Shown: positions 34,393-42,435 of the stretch, piece by piece | Layout of the letters: every line of letters starts with the position of its first letter | Numbering within the stretch: the first letter of the stretch is position 1 | Assembly: GCF_001428825.1 (NCBI RefSeq) | Contig: NZ_LMIT01000009.1 | Location: 276,829 to 321,056 of the forward strand | Source: Nocardioides sp. Root240 | GTDB lineage: Bacteria > Actinomycetota > Actinomycetes > Propionibacteriales > Nocardioidaceae | Direction of reading: 5' to 3' | Length of the DNA: 44,228 bases | Translations under genes and position numbers: made by a program | Notes under the pieces: model-generated | What the model was told of the DNA's origin: nothing | The model's database searches: none | What the model saw: the letters and a program-made list of their open reading frames with translations, nothing else

Positions 34393-35856
34393 GTGGTGGA
34401 TCGGGTCCGTCCTCGCGACCTGACGTTCCTCGCTGAGGAGACGCCGGAGACGCCGCTGCACAACGCCACCATCGAGATCTTCGATCCCGGTGAGGGCGAG
34501 GGTGCCTTCGACCACGCCCAGCTGGTCGCGCTGATCCGCGACCGGATCGCATTCGTCCCGCGCTACCGCCAGCGCCTGCAGACCGTGCCCGGCCACCTGG
34601 CCAACCCGGTGTGGGTCGACGACGAGAACTTCGACCTCGGCTTCCACGTCCGCCGCTCCGCCCTGCCCCGCCCCGGTACGTCGGCGCAGCTCCTCGAGCT
34701 CGTCTCACGCATCGTGTCGCGCCCGCTCGACCGGACCCGCCCCCTGTGGGAGATCTACTTCGTCGAGGGCCTCGAGGGAGGCCGGGTCGCGCTGCTCTCC
34801 AAGACCCACCAGGCTCTCGTCGACGGCGTCCACACCGTCGACCTCGGCCAGCTGCTGCTCGATCTGCAGCCCGAGGCGCGCGAGCTCGACCCTGACGACT
34901 GGGTCCCGCGCCGCTCGCCCAACCCGGCGCGTCTGCTCGGCGGCGCCGTCCGCGAGAACCTCACCGACCCCGGCGTGCTCCTCGACACCGTGCGCACCGG
35001 GTCCCGCGCCGTCGCCCGCGAGGCTGACCGCCGCAGCGGCAAGGCGCGGTCGTTCCTCGCCGCGGCCACGGGCCGCCGTCCCAAGCGTCGTGGCGTGATC
35101 AGCGGACCGCTCTCGCAGCAGCGTCGCGTCGTCACCGTCGAGACCCGGCTGTCCGACTACCGCAAGGTCCGCCAGGCCCACGGCGGCACGGTCAACGACG
35201 TGATCCTGGCCACCGTCACCGGCGCCCTCCGGGCCTGGCTGATGACTCGCGCCGAGTCGATGGGCGGCATGCGGCAGGTCCGCGCCGTCGTCCCCGTCTC
35301 GGTGATCGACGAGGAGCTCGAGGCCACCTCGCTCGGCAGCCAGATCGCCGCCCACTTCGTCGACCTGCCGATCGGCGAGACCAGCCCGGTCGTGCGCCTG
35401 CACCAGGTGTCGTACTCGTTCCAGGCCCACAAGGACACCGGCCGCAGCGTCGCCGCCAACCGCCTCGCCGGCATCGCGGGTTTCGCCCCCACGACCTTCC
35501 ACGCCATCGGCTCGCGGGTCGCCGCCGCCGAGCTGCGCCGCGGCTACCAGCTCTCGGTCACCAACGTCCCCGGCCCGCAGGCGCCGCTCTACGCCGCCGG
35601 CGCCCGCATGCTCGCCAGCTACCCCGTCCCGCCGCTCACCGAGGGCCACCCGCTCGCCATCAGCGTGACGTCCTACGACGGCGGGGTCTTCTACGGCATC
35701 ACCGCCGACCGCGACTGGATCCCCGACGCCGACCTGCTCGGCGTCTGCGTGCGCGAGGCCCTCGAGGAGCTGCTCGAGCTGTCGTCGGCCACGCGCGAGC
35801 GCGCGCCCCGCGGCCGTCGCAACCCGAGGCCCAGGCCGGGTGGCAAGAACAGCTGA
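34393..35856 (+). CDS. WS/DGAT-family acyltransferase with HQ instead of HH
   Basis: A 487-residue member of the wax ester synthase/diacylglycerol acyltransferase family. It has RVRPRDLTFLAEETPETPLHN at the start, PLDRTRPLWEIYFVEGLEGG before the active site, and the late PGPQAPLYAAGA (the PLW and NVPGP motifs). The active-site HHxxxDG is HQALVDG: His139 is kept but the second, catalytic His is Gln140 (codon CAG at 34810). Activity as an acyltransferase is therefore doubtful or unusual. GTG 34393 has GGAG 6 nt upstream; GTG 34381 would add four residues. Mycobacterial genomes carry several such paralogues. Confidence 0.88.
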   Translation: MVDRVRPRDLTFLAEETPETPLHNATIEIFDPGEGEGAFDHAQLVALIRDRIAFVPRYRQRLQTVPGHLANPVWVDDENFDLGFHVRRSALPRPGTSAQLLELVSRIVSRPLDRTRPLWEIYFVEGLEGGRVALLSKTHQALVDGVHTVDLGQLLLDLQPEARELDPDDWVPRRSPNPARLLGGAVRENLTDPGVLLDTVRTGSRAVAREADRRSGKARSFLAAATGRRPKRRGVISGPLSQQRRVVTVETRLSDYRKVRQAHGGTVNDVILATVTGALRAWLMTRAESMGGMRQVRAVVPVSVIDEELEATSLGSQIAAHFVDLPIGETSPVVRLHQVSYSFQAHKDTGRSVAANRLAGIAGFAPTTFHAIGSRVAAAELRRGYQLSVTNVPGPQAPLYAAGARMLASYPVPPLTEGHPLAISVTSYDGGVFYGITADRDWIPDADLLGVCVREALEELLELSSATRERAPRGRRNPRPRPGGKNS

Positions 35857-35871
35857 TCCCGCGATCCGTGG

Positions 35872-35877
35872 GACGAT
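35872..35877 (+). promoter_or_regulatory. Leaderless -10 box for the small membrane protein
   Basis: GACGAT is followed after 6 nt by GTG 35884. Confidence 0.35.
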
Positions 35878-35883
35878 GGTGCC

Positions 35884-36087
35884 GTGATCCCGTTGCACAT
35901 GGGCGCCCTGCACCCCGCCGAGCAGGTCGCCACCATCGCGCTGGCCTTCGGCCCGTTCGTCGTGCTCGGCATCGTGATCATGATCCGGCGCCGGGCCGAG
36001 CTCGAGGAGGAGCGCCAGGAGGCCGCTCGCGTGGCTCCCGGGAACGACGAGGCCCGGCCCTCCGACGGAGAACCGGGCCTCGACTGA
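35884..36087 (+). CDS. Small single-span membrane protein
   Basis: A 67-residue protein with one transmembrane helix (about residues 14-34, VATIALAFGPFVVLGIVIMI), a basic stop-transfer RRRAELEEER and an acidic tail. I do not recognise a family. Conserved-looking codon usage, a leaderless -10 with the standard 6-nt spacing and lack of overlap with other genes support it as real. It precedes the MITE-like element by 20 bp. Confidence 0.65.
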   Translation: MIPLHMGALHPAEQVATIALAFGPFVVLGIVIMIRRRAELEEERQEAARVAPGNDEARPSDGEPGLD

Positions 36088-36107
36088 CGACCTGAGCGCC
36101 AGGGACC

Positions 36108-36266
36108 AGGAGGCTGCTGAACAATCCGCGCGGCTACGCGACGCCGGGTGGAGCGTTCGCGGCGTTCGGCTCGGTTGACGTGACCCGTCACGCCTGTCCT
36201 CGCCGCTCTGGCGACCGCACGCACCCAGCGTCGCTCGCGCTCGCCCGTCTTGTTCAGCAGTCTCCT
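36108..36266. mobile_element. MITE-like element with 17-bp terminal inverted repeats
   Basis: AGGAGGCTGCTGAACAA (36108-36124) and TTGTTCAGCAGTCTCCT (36250-36266) are inverted repeats matching at 16 of 17 positions. The inside is also weakly palindromic (CGACGC-GGGTG near the left arm and its counterpart near the right) with GTGAC-CC-GTCAC at the centre (36180-36191). No open frame is convincing and no target-site duplication is obvious. The right end supplies two bases of the TAG stop of the adjacent DUF2505 gene. It looks like a non-autonomous element. Confidence 0.7.
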
Positions 36267-36747
36267 AGCGGGCGAGCCACGCCTTCCCGGTGCGCTCCTC
36301 GGCGCGCAGCGCGCTGCCGAGCAGCTTGGCCAGCAGCTGCTCCACCTTGCCCGCGACGAGCGGGATCTTGACGGTGATGTCGAGGGTGACGGTCTCGGTG
36401 GTGACGCCGTCCTTCTCGAGGAGCACGGCCGTGCCCTTCATCTCGCCGGGCTTGCCGGGGATGGTCACGTGGATGTCGGCGTGCGAGGCGCTGGACCAGG
36501 CCTCGGTCTGCACGATCGTGACGGTGTCGCCGACGATCTTCTTCGCGAACGACGGCACCCGGTCGGTCGGCTGGGTCATCTCGACCCGGACGGCCTTCTC
36601 GTTGGCGTCGCCCTCGATCTCGGCGGTGTAGGCGGTGGCGCGCTGGTTGCGGCACACCTCCTGCCGGAACTCCGGGTCGGAGAGCATCCCCGCGACCTCG
36701 ATCAGCGATGCGTCGTACACCATCTCGTGCACCAGACGTGTTGCCAT
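36265..36747 (-). CDS. DUF2505 (SRPBCC-like) protein, copy 2
   Basis: A 160-residue protein of the actinobacterial DUF2505 family, a START/SRPBCC-like fold that usually binds a hydrophobic ligand. Conserved stretches are ASLIEVAGMLSDPEFRQEV, VPSFAKKIVGDTVTIVQTE and KIPLVAGKVEQLLAKLL. It ends AWLAR, with the stop TAG partly contributed by the terminal repeat of the MITE-like element, whereas its neighbour ends AWLRGER, so the last residues may have been changed by the insertion. The start at 36747 is 2 nt after the stop codon of the upstream paralogue. Confidence 0.85.
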   Translation of the reverse strand: MATRLVHEMVYDASLIEVAGMLSDPEFRQEVCRNQRATAYTAEIEGDANEKAVRVEMTQPTDRVPSFAKKIVGDTVTIVQTEAWSSASHADIHVTIPGKPGEMKGTAVLLEKDGVTTETVTLDITVKIPLVAGKVEQLLAKLLGSALRAEERTGKAWLAR

Positions 36748-36749
36748 GC

Positions 36750-37232
36750 TCAGCGCTCTCCCCTCAGCCAGGCGATGCCCGTGGTGTGCTCCACGGACAG
36801 GCCCTCGTCGATGTTGTCGGCCATGATCTTCTCGAGCTTCCCCGCGATGAGCGGGACCTTGACGCCCACCTCGAGCTCCTGGACGTACGACGTCCCGGCG
36901 CCCGCCGCGCTGAGCCGGATGGTGCCGACCATCTTCGTCGGCTTGCCCGGCGCGGTGATCTCGATGGTCCCCGCGGTGGCGTCGGACCACTCCTCGCGGA
37001 TGATCGCCTGGGTGGTGTCGCCGGCGATCTTCTTCGCGATCGCGGGCAGCCCGGCGGTCCGCTGGACCTGGTCGCTGACCATCGTGAACCCCTCGCCCTG
37101 CGGCGTGATGGTCACGTCGACCGAGACCACGTCCTGGGCGGCGGCGACCTTCTCGCGGAACGCCGGGTCCGCGAGCATCGCGAACACGTCGGCGGGCGCT
37201 GCCTCGTAGGACAGCTCGCGTCGGAACCTCAT
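36750..37232 (-). CDS. DUF2505 (SRPBCC-like) protein, copy 1
   Basis: A 160-residue DUF2505 protein, the same length as its tandem neighbour and clearly homologous (RRELSYEAAPADVFAMLADP, LPAIAKKIAGDTTQAIIREE, KVPLIAGKLEKIMADN), though strongly diverged. The fold predicts ligand binding or a polyketide-cyclase-like pocket; function is unknown. ATG 37232 is set by CATGAT 6 nt upstream. The two genes form an operon that arose by tandem duplication. Confidence 0.87.
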   Translation of the reverse strand: MRFRRELSYEAAPADVFAMLADPAFREKVAAAQDVVSVDVTITPQGEGFTMVSDQVQRTAGLPAIAKKIAGDTTQAIIREEWSDATAGTIEITAPGKPTKMVGTIRLSAAGAGTSYVQELEVGVKVPLIAGKLEKIMADNIDEGLSVEHTTGIAWLRGER

Positions 37233-37238
37233 GGCGAC

Positions 37239-37244
37239 ATCATG
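37239..37244 (-). promoter_or_regulatory. Leaderless -10 box for the DUF2505 operon
   Basis: CATGAT (minus strand) lies 6 nt before ATG 37232, identical in box and spacing to htrA and the SAF gene. Confidence 0.5.
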
Positions 37245-37312
37245 TCGCACAGGTGTCCACGCGCGGACGGTGACGCGCAGCGGTGGTCAAGCGGTGAGGG
37301 CCCCGATCCGTC

Positions 37313-37393
37313 GACACGTCTCGGATGCGAGACGGTGCGGCGCCGACCCCGGTTGTGGGTCGCACCACCGGGGTCCTAGTGTCGAGACGTGTC
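37313..37393. promoter_or_regulatory. Repeated GTCTCG/CGAGAC half-sites upstream of gdh
   Basis: GTCTCG-GATG-CGAGAC forms a hairpin or operator at 37318-37333. A third CGAGAC at 37383-37388 fills the gap between the gdh -10 and start. GACACGTCTCG (37313-37323) and CGAGACGTGTC (37383-37393) are a perfect 11-bp inverted pair, 59 bp apart. The layout would suit a repressor binding both sites with DNA looping. Confidence 0.4.
37377..37382 (+). promoter_or_regulatory. Leaderless -10 box for the glutamate dehydrogenase
   Basis: TAGTGT is followed after 6 nt by GTG 37389. Confidence 0.5.
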
Positions 37394-40300
37394 AACGACG
37401 ACGCTGCCGCCCTCGGCCCCGGGGGCCGACCGTGACCGAATCTTCGAGCAGGCCGCCGCGGCGGCCGGGACGCCGAAGGGGTCCGGTGGGCCGCCGCGTG
37501 ATGCGCTGCCGGTCATGCTGCCGGCCTACTACCGGCACGTCGCCACCGAGGAGCTGGCCGCGCGCAGCGACGTCGACGTCTACGGCGCGTTCGCCTCGCA
37601 CCACCACCTCGCCCAGGAGCGCCGGCCCGGCCAGCCGAAGGTCCGGGTGTTCACCCCGACGGTCGCCGAGCACGGCTGGTCCGCCGCGGGCCACTCGGTC
37701 GTCGAGGTCGTGGGCGACGACATGCCCTTCCTCGTCGACTCCCTGACGATGCTCCTCGCCGGGCTCGTCCACGACGTGCGCACCGTCATCCACCCGACCT
37801 TCGACGTCCGGCGCGACGACGGCGGTCATCTGCTGTCGGTCGAGCCGGTCGCGTCCGGTGCGGTCACCGCGCCCGAGGGTGCGGTCCGCGAGTCGTGGAT
37901 GCACATCGAGATCAGCCGTCTCGGCAGCGAGGCCGACGGCGACGACCACCCCGAGCGGGTCGCGGCCGCGTGCCTGCGGGTCCTTGCCGACGTCCGTGCG
38001 GCGGTCGAGGACTGGTCCGGCATGCAGGCCCAGGTGAGCGACCTCATCGAGGGCCTCTCCGCGAGCCCGCCGCCCCTCGACCCCGAAGAGGTACGACGGG
38101 CGCGGGAGCTGCTGGGCTGGCTGGCCGACGAGCACTTCACCTTCCTCGGCTACCGCGAGTACGTGCTCGAGAAGGTCGAGGTCCCCGGCGCCGACGGCTC
38201 GGGTGACGTCGAGGACGTGCTCCGCCCTGTCGCCGGCACCGGCCTCGGCATCCTGCGCGAGAAGCCCGACGAGGTCGACTCCTCGGTCGCGTTCAGCCGC
38301 CTGCCCGACGCCGTGAAGGCGAAGGCGCGCGAGAAGACCCTGCTGGTGCTGGCCAAGGCCAACTCCCGCTCGACGGTGCACCGCCCGGCGTACCTCGACT
38401 ACGTCAGCGTGAAGACCTTCGGCGACGACGGCGAGGTGGTGGGGGAGCGCCGCTTCCTGGGCCTGTTGTCGAGCGCGGCCTACACCGAGTCGCTCCTGCA
38501 GATCCCGCTGCTGCGGGAGAAGGTCGCCGAGGTGCTGCACCGCAGCGGCTTCGACGGGCGCAGCCACGACGGCGCCGCGCTGCTCGACACCCTCGAGACC
38601 TACCCGCGCGACGAGCTCTTCCACACGCCGGTCGACGAGCTGTCGCCGATCGTCGAGGCCGCGATGCAGGCGCGCGAGCGCCGCGCCGTCCGGCTCTTCA
38701 TCCGGCGCGACACCTACGCGCGCTACCTCTCCGTGCTCGTCTACCTTCCGCGCGACCGCTACAACACCGGTGTCCGGCAGCGTTTCGTGCAGATCCTCGT
38801 CGACCAGATCGGTCGCGGCCGGATCGGCCCCGACGACGTCGAGTTCAACGTCAGCATCAACGAGTCGACGACCGCGCGGGTGCACTTCGTCGTCCACCTG
38901 CCCAAGGGCGAGCTGGTCCCCGACGACATCGACACCGCCGACCTCGAGCGCCGTCTCGTCGAGGCGTCGCGCTCGTGGCAGGAGGACTTCCTGCAGGCCG
39001 TCATCGCCGAGTACGGCGAGGAGGTCGGCGCGCTGCTCGGCCGCCGCTACGTCGACGCCTTCCCCGAGGCCTACAAGGAGGACTTCAGCCCGCGGACCGC
39101 GGCCGTCGACCTCGGCCGGATCGAGGGCATCCACGGCGAGGAGGGCCGCGACCAGGCGCTGTACGCCGACATCGACGCCGCCGACGGCGAGGCCCGGCTC
39201 AAGATGTTCCGCGTCGGCGAGCCGCTGTCGCTGAGCGCCGTGCTGCCGATGCTGTCCTCGATGGGGGTCGAGGTCGTCGACGAGCGGCCCTACGGCCTGA
39301 TGGGCCTCGAGCGTCGTACCCACATCTACGACTTCGGCCTGCGCTACGGCGAGGCCCTGCCCGACCACGCGCGGGAGCTGTTCGCCGACACGCTGCGCGC
39401 GATCTGGGACGGCTACACGGAGGTCGACGGCTTCAACCGCCTGGTCCTGCGGGCACAGCTGACCTGGCGCCAGGCGATGGTGCTGCGGGCGTACGCGAAG
39501 TACATGCGCCAGGGCAACAGCCCGTTCGCCCTCGACTCGATCGAGCAGGCACTGGTCGACAACGTCGAGCTGGCCGGGCTGCTGGTGCTGCTGTTCGAGG
39601 CCCGGTTCGACCCGACGGCGAGCGACGGGCGCGAGGAGCGCGAGGCCGGCCTCGTCGAGCGGATCCGCACCGCTCTCGACGACGTCGCGAGCCTCGACCA
39701 CGACCGGATCCTGAGGTCGTACCTCACCCACATCCGGGCGACGCTGCGCACCAACTACTTCCAGGTCGAACGGGAAAACTCGGTGGTTGAGGTGCGAGGA
39801 GCGCCAGCGACGAGCCTCGAAACCCCGAAGCAGTACCTGTCGCTCAAGCTCGAGCCGTCCGCCATCCCGGACCTGCCGGAGCCCCGGCCGAAGTTCGAGA
39901 TCTTCGTCTACAGCCCCCGCGTCGAGGGCGTGCACCTGCGCTTCGGCGCGGTCGCCCGCGGTGGGCTGCGCTGGTCCGACCGCCGTGACGACTTCCGCAC
40001 CGAGATCCTCGGCCTCGTGAAGGCGCAGATGGTCAAGAACACCGTCATCGTGCCGGTCGGCGCCAAGGGCGGCTTCTACGCCAAGCAGCTCCCCGAGCCG
40101 AGCGACCGCGAGGCGTGGCTGGCCGAGGGCGTGGCCTGCTACAAGACCTTCATCCGCGGCCTGCTCGACGTCACCGACAACCTGGTCGGCGGCGAGACGG
40201 TGCCGCCGCCGAGCGTGGTGCGCCACGACGCCGACGACTCCTACCTCGTCGTGGCCGCCGACAAGGGCACCGCGACCTTCTCCGACATCGCCAACGGCGT

Positions 40301-42383
40301 CGCGGCCGACTACGGGTTCTGGCTGGGCGACGCCTTCGCCAGCGGCGGCTCGGTCGGCTACGACCACAAGGCGATGGGCATCACGGCCAAGGGCGCCTGG
40401 GTGTCGGTACGACGCCACTTCCGCGAGATGGGCGTCGACTGCCAGAACGAGGACTTCACCGTCGTCGGCATCGGCGACATGTCCGGCGACGTGTTCGGCA
40501 ACGGCATGCTCTGCTCCGAGCACATCCGGCTCGTGGCCGCGTTCGACCACCGCGACATCTTCATCGACCCCGATCCCGACGCCGCGGCGTCGTACGCCGA
40601 GCGCCAGCGGCTCTTCGCGCTGCCCCGCTCGAGCTGGCAGGACTACGACCGCTCGCTGATCTCGGAGGGCGGCGGCATCTTCCCGCGCAGCGCGAAGTCG
40701 ATCCCGGTCAACGCCCGTGTGCGCGAGGCGCTCGGCATCGCCGGCGACGTCGCGCGCATGACGCCGGCCGAGCTGATGCGCGCGATCCTGCTGGCACCGG
40801 TGGACCTGCTCTGGAACGGCGGCATCGGCACCTACGTCAAGGCGGAGACCGAGACCGACGCGGACGCCGGTGACAAGGCCAACGACGCGATCCGGGTCAA
40901 CGGCGGCGAGCTGCGCGTGCGCTGCGTCGGCGAGGGCGGCAACCTCGGTTGCACCCAGCGCGGCCGCATCGAGTACGCCGTGACCGGGGGCCGCATCAAC
41001 ACCGACTTCATCGACAACTCGGCCGGTGTGGACACCTCCGACCACGAGGTCAACCTCAAGGTGCTCCTCGACCGGGTCGTGCGCGACGGCGACCTGACCG
41101 GCAAGCAGCGCAACGAGCTGCTGGCCTCGATGACCGACGAGGTCGCCGATCTGGTGCTGCGCGACAACTACGAGCAGAACCTCGCCCTCGCCAACGCCGC
41201 GAAGAACGCGCCGTCCCTGCTGCACGTCCACGAGCAGTGGATGCGTCACCTCGAGACCGAGGGCCTGCTCGACCGCGCGCTGGAGGCACTGCCGCCGACC
41301 CGCGAGGTCAAGCGGCGGATCGAGGCGGGGGGCGCCCTCACCCAGCCGGAGCTGGCGGTGCTGATGGCGTACACGAAGATCGTGCTCGCCGAGGAGCTGC
41401 TGGCCTCGGACCTGCCGGACGACCCGTACCTCACCCTGGACCTGCGGTCGTACTTCCCCAAGCCGGTCCAGGACGGCTTCCTCGACCAGATCGCCGCCCA
41501 CCCGCTGCGTCGCGAGATCATCGTGACGCAGGTCGTCAACGACCTGGTCAACGGCGCCGGCATGACCTACTGGCCGCGCCTGGCGGGGGAGACCGGTGCG
41601 AGCCCGGCCGAGCTGACCCGCGCGAACTTCGTCGCGCGGGAGATCTTCGGCTCGCTCGACGTGCGCCGTGAGCTGGAGCAGTACGACAACGTGCTGGACG
41701 CGGGCCTGCAGACCCGGATGCGCGTCGAGATGCGCACCCTCGTCGAGCGCGCGTCGCGCTGGCTGGTCACCAACCGGCGGCCCCCGCTCGACAGCCAGGG
41801 CAACGTCGAGTTCTTCGCGACCCGCGTGCAGGACGCCATGCTGGAGCTGCCGCACCTGCTCACCGGCGCCGAGCTGGCGTCGTACGAGGCCCGGCGCGCG
41901 TCGCTGGAGGCGCAGGACGTGCCGGCCGACCTCGCCTCGCGGGTCGCCTCCTTCGACGTGGCCTACACGTTGCTCAACGTCACCGAGATCGCCGAGGCCG
42001 CGGACCTGCCGCCGGCCGACGTGGCCCGGGTGCACTTCGCGCTCGGGGAGCGGCTGGGCGTCTCGGCGCTCCAGCAGCGGATCGTCGACCTGCCGCGCGC
42101 CGACCAGTGGCAGACCATGGCGCGCGCCGCGCTCCGTGACGACCTGCACGCCGTCCACGCGCAGCTGACCGGCGAGGTGCTCGCCGCGACCTCCGACCTG
42201 GCCCCCGAGCCCGACGAGGACGCTCGTGCGTTCGCGTCGCGACGGGTGGCGGCGTGGGAGGACAACGCGGGTGGTGTCGTCGACCAGGCGATCGGTGCGC
42301 TCACCGCGGTCTGCACCGACGAGCCGAGCGACATCGCGAAGGTGTCGGTCGGGCTGCGGGTGGTCCGGGGCCTCCTCGCCTGA
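37389..42383 (+). CDS. gdh: NAD-dependent glutamate dehydrogenase, 180-kDa class
   Basis: A 1664-residue L-GDH that oxidatively deaminates glutamate to 2-oxoglutarate with NAD. The N-terminal half (1 to about 700) contains ACT-like regulatory regions; the catalytic region starts near residue 825 with FEIFVYSPRVEGVHLRFG, GGLRWSDRRDDFRTEILGL (glutamate binding) and VKNTVIVPVGAKGGF, then GIGDMSGDVFGNGM for the nucleotide fold and a long C-terminal helical part. Residues about 793-815 are an apparent insertion encoded by REP-like DNA (39782-39824), in frame between NYFQ and YLSLK. GTG 37389 is set by the leaderless promoter. Confidence 0.95.
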   Translation: MSTTTLPPSAPGADRDRIFEQAAAAAGTPKGSGGPPRDALPVMLPAYYRHVATEELAARSDVDVYGAFASHHHLAQERRPGQPKVRVFTPTVAEHGWSAAGHSVVEVVGDDMPFLVDSLTMLLAGLVHDVRTVIHPTFDVRRDDGGHLLSVEPVASGAVTAPEGAVRESWMHIEISRLGSEADGDDHPERVAAACLRVLADVRAAVEDWSGMQAQVSDLIEGLSASPPPLDPEEVRRARELLGWLADEHFTFLGYREYVLEKVEVPGADGSGDVEDVLRPVAGTGLGILREKPDEVDSSVAFSRLPDAVKAKAREKTLLVLAKANSRSTVHRPAYLDYVSVKTFGDDGEVVGERRFLGLLSSAAYTESLLQIPLLREKVAEVLHRSGFDGRSHDGAALLDTLETYPRDELFHTPVDELSPIVEAAMQARERRAVRLFIRRDTYARYLSVLVYLPRDRYNTGVRQRFVQILVDQIGRGRIGPDDVEFNVSINESTTARVHFVVHLPKGELVPDDIDTADLERRLVEASRSWQEDFLQAVIAEYGEEVGALLGRRYVDAFPEAYKEDFSPRTAAVDLGRIEGIHGEEGRDQALYADIDAADGEARLKMFRVGEPLSLSAVLPMLSSMGVEVVDERPYGLMGLERRTHIYDFGLRYGEALPDHARELFADTLRAIWDGYTEVDGFNRLVLRAQLTWRQAMVLRAYAKYMRQGNSPFALDSIEQALVDNVELAGLLVLLFEARFDPTASDGREEREAGLVERIRTALDDVASLDHDRILRSYLTHIRATLRTNYFQVERENSVVEVRGAPATSLETPKQYLSLKLEPSAIPDLPEPRPKFEIFVYSPRVEGVHLRFGAVARGGLRWSDRRDDFRTEILGLVKAQMVKNTVIVPVGAKGGFYAKQLPEPSDREAWLAEGVACYKTFIRGLLDVTDNLVGGETVPPPSVVRHDADDSYLVVAADKGTATFSDIANGVAADYGFWLGDAFASGGSVGYDHKAMGITAKGAWVSVRRHFREMGVDCQNEDFTVVGIGDMSGDVFGNGMLCSEHIRLVAAFDHRDIFIDPDPDAAASYAERQRLFALPRSSWQDYDRSLISEGGGIFPRSAKSIPVNARVREALGIAGDVARMTPAELMRAILLAPVDLLWNGGIGTYVKAETETDADAGDKANDAIRVNGGELRVRCVGEGGNLGCTQRGRIEYAVTGGRINTDFIDNSAGVDTSDHEVNLKVLLDRVVRDGDLTGKQRNELLASMTDEVADLVLRDNYEQNLALANAAKNAPSLLHVHEQWMRHLETEGLLDRALEALPPTREVKRRIEAGGALTQPELAVLMAYTKIVLAEELLASDLPDDPYLTLDLRSYFPKPVQDGFLDQIAAHPLRREIIVTQVVNDLVNGAGMTYWPRLAGETGASPAELTRANFVAREIFGSLDVRRELEQYDNVLDAGLQTRMRVEMRTLVERASRWLVTNRRPPLDSQGNVEFFATRVQDAMLELPHLLTGAELASYEARRASLEAQDVPADLASRVASFDVAYTLLNVTEIAEAADLPPADVARVHFALGERLGVSALQQRIVDLPRADQWQTMARAALRDDLHAVHAQLTGEVLAATSDLAPEPDEDARAFASRRVAAWEDNAGGVVDQAIGALTAVCTDEPSDIAKVSVGLRVVRGLLA
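39782..39824. repeat. REP-like palindrome inserted in frame in gdh
   Basis: GGTGGTTGAGG (39782-39792) and CCTCGAAACC (39815-39824) form hairpin arms (GGTT with AACC, GAGG with CCTC, a 2-nt GA bulge) around a GCGAGGAGCGCCAGCGACGAG core. This pattern, GGTTGAGG ... CCTCGAAACC, is the form of intergenic palindromes I recall as abundant in Nocardioides genomes. Here it lies inside a coding region and is read through without a stop or frame change, encoding VVEVRGAPATSLETP. Confidence 0.65.
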
Positions 42384-42422
42384 GCATCGCGAGGGAACGC
42401 CGTGAGCCGGCCTGTGCGCCAG

Positions 42423-42428
42423 TAGGGT
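42423..42428 (+). promoter_or_regulatory. Leaderless -10 box for the FHA-protease gene
   Basis: TAGGGT is followed after 7 nt by ATG 42436. Confidence 0.5.
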
Positions 42429-42435
42429 TGCGCCC

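Noticed and set aside
39765..39833. Frameshift or assembly error in gdh at the repeat
   Set aside because: The reading frame is uninterrupted and conserved family sequence continues on both sides, so it is treated as an in-frame insertion.
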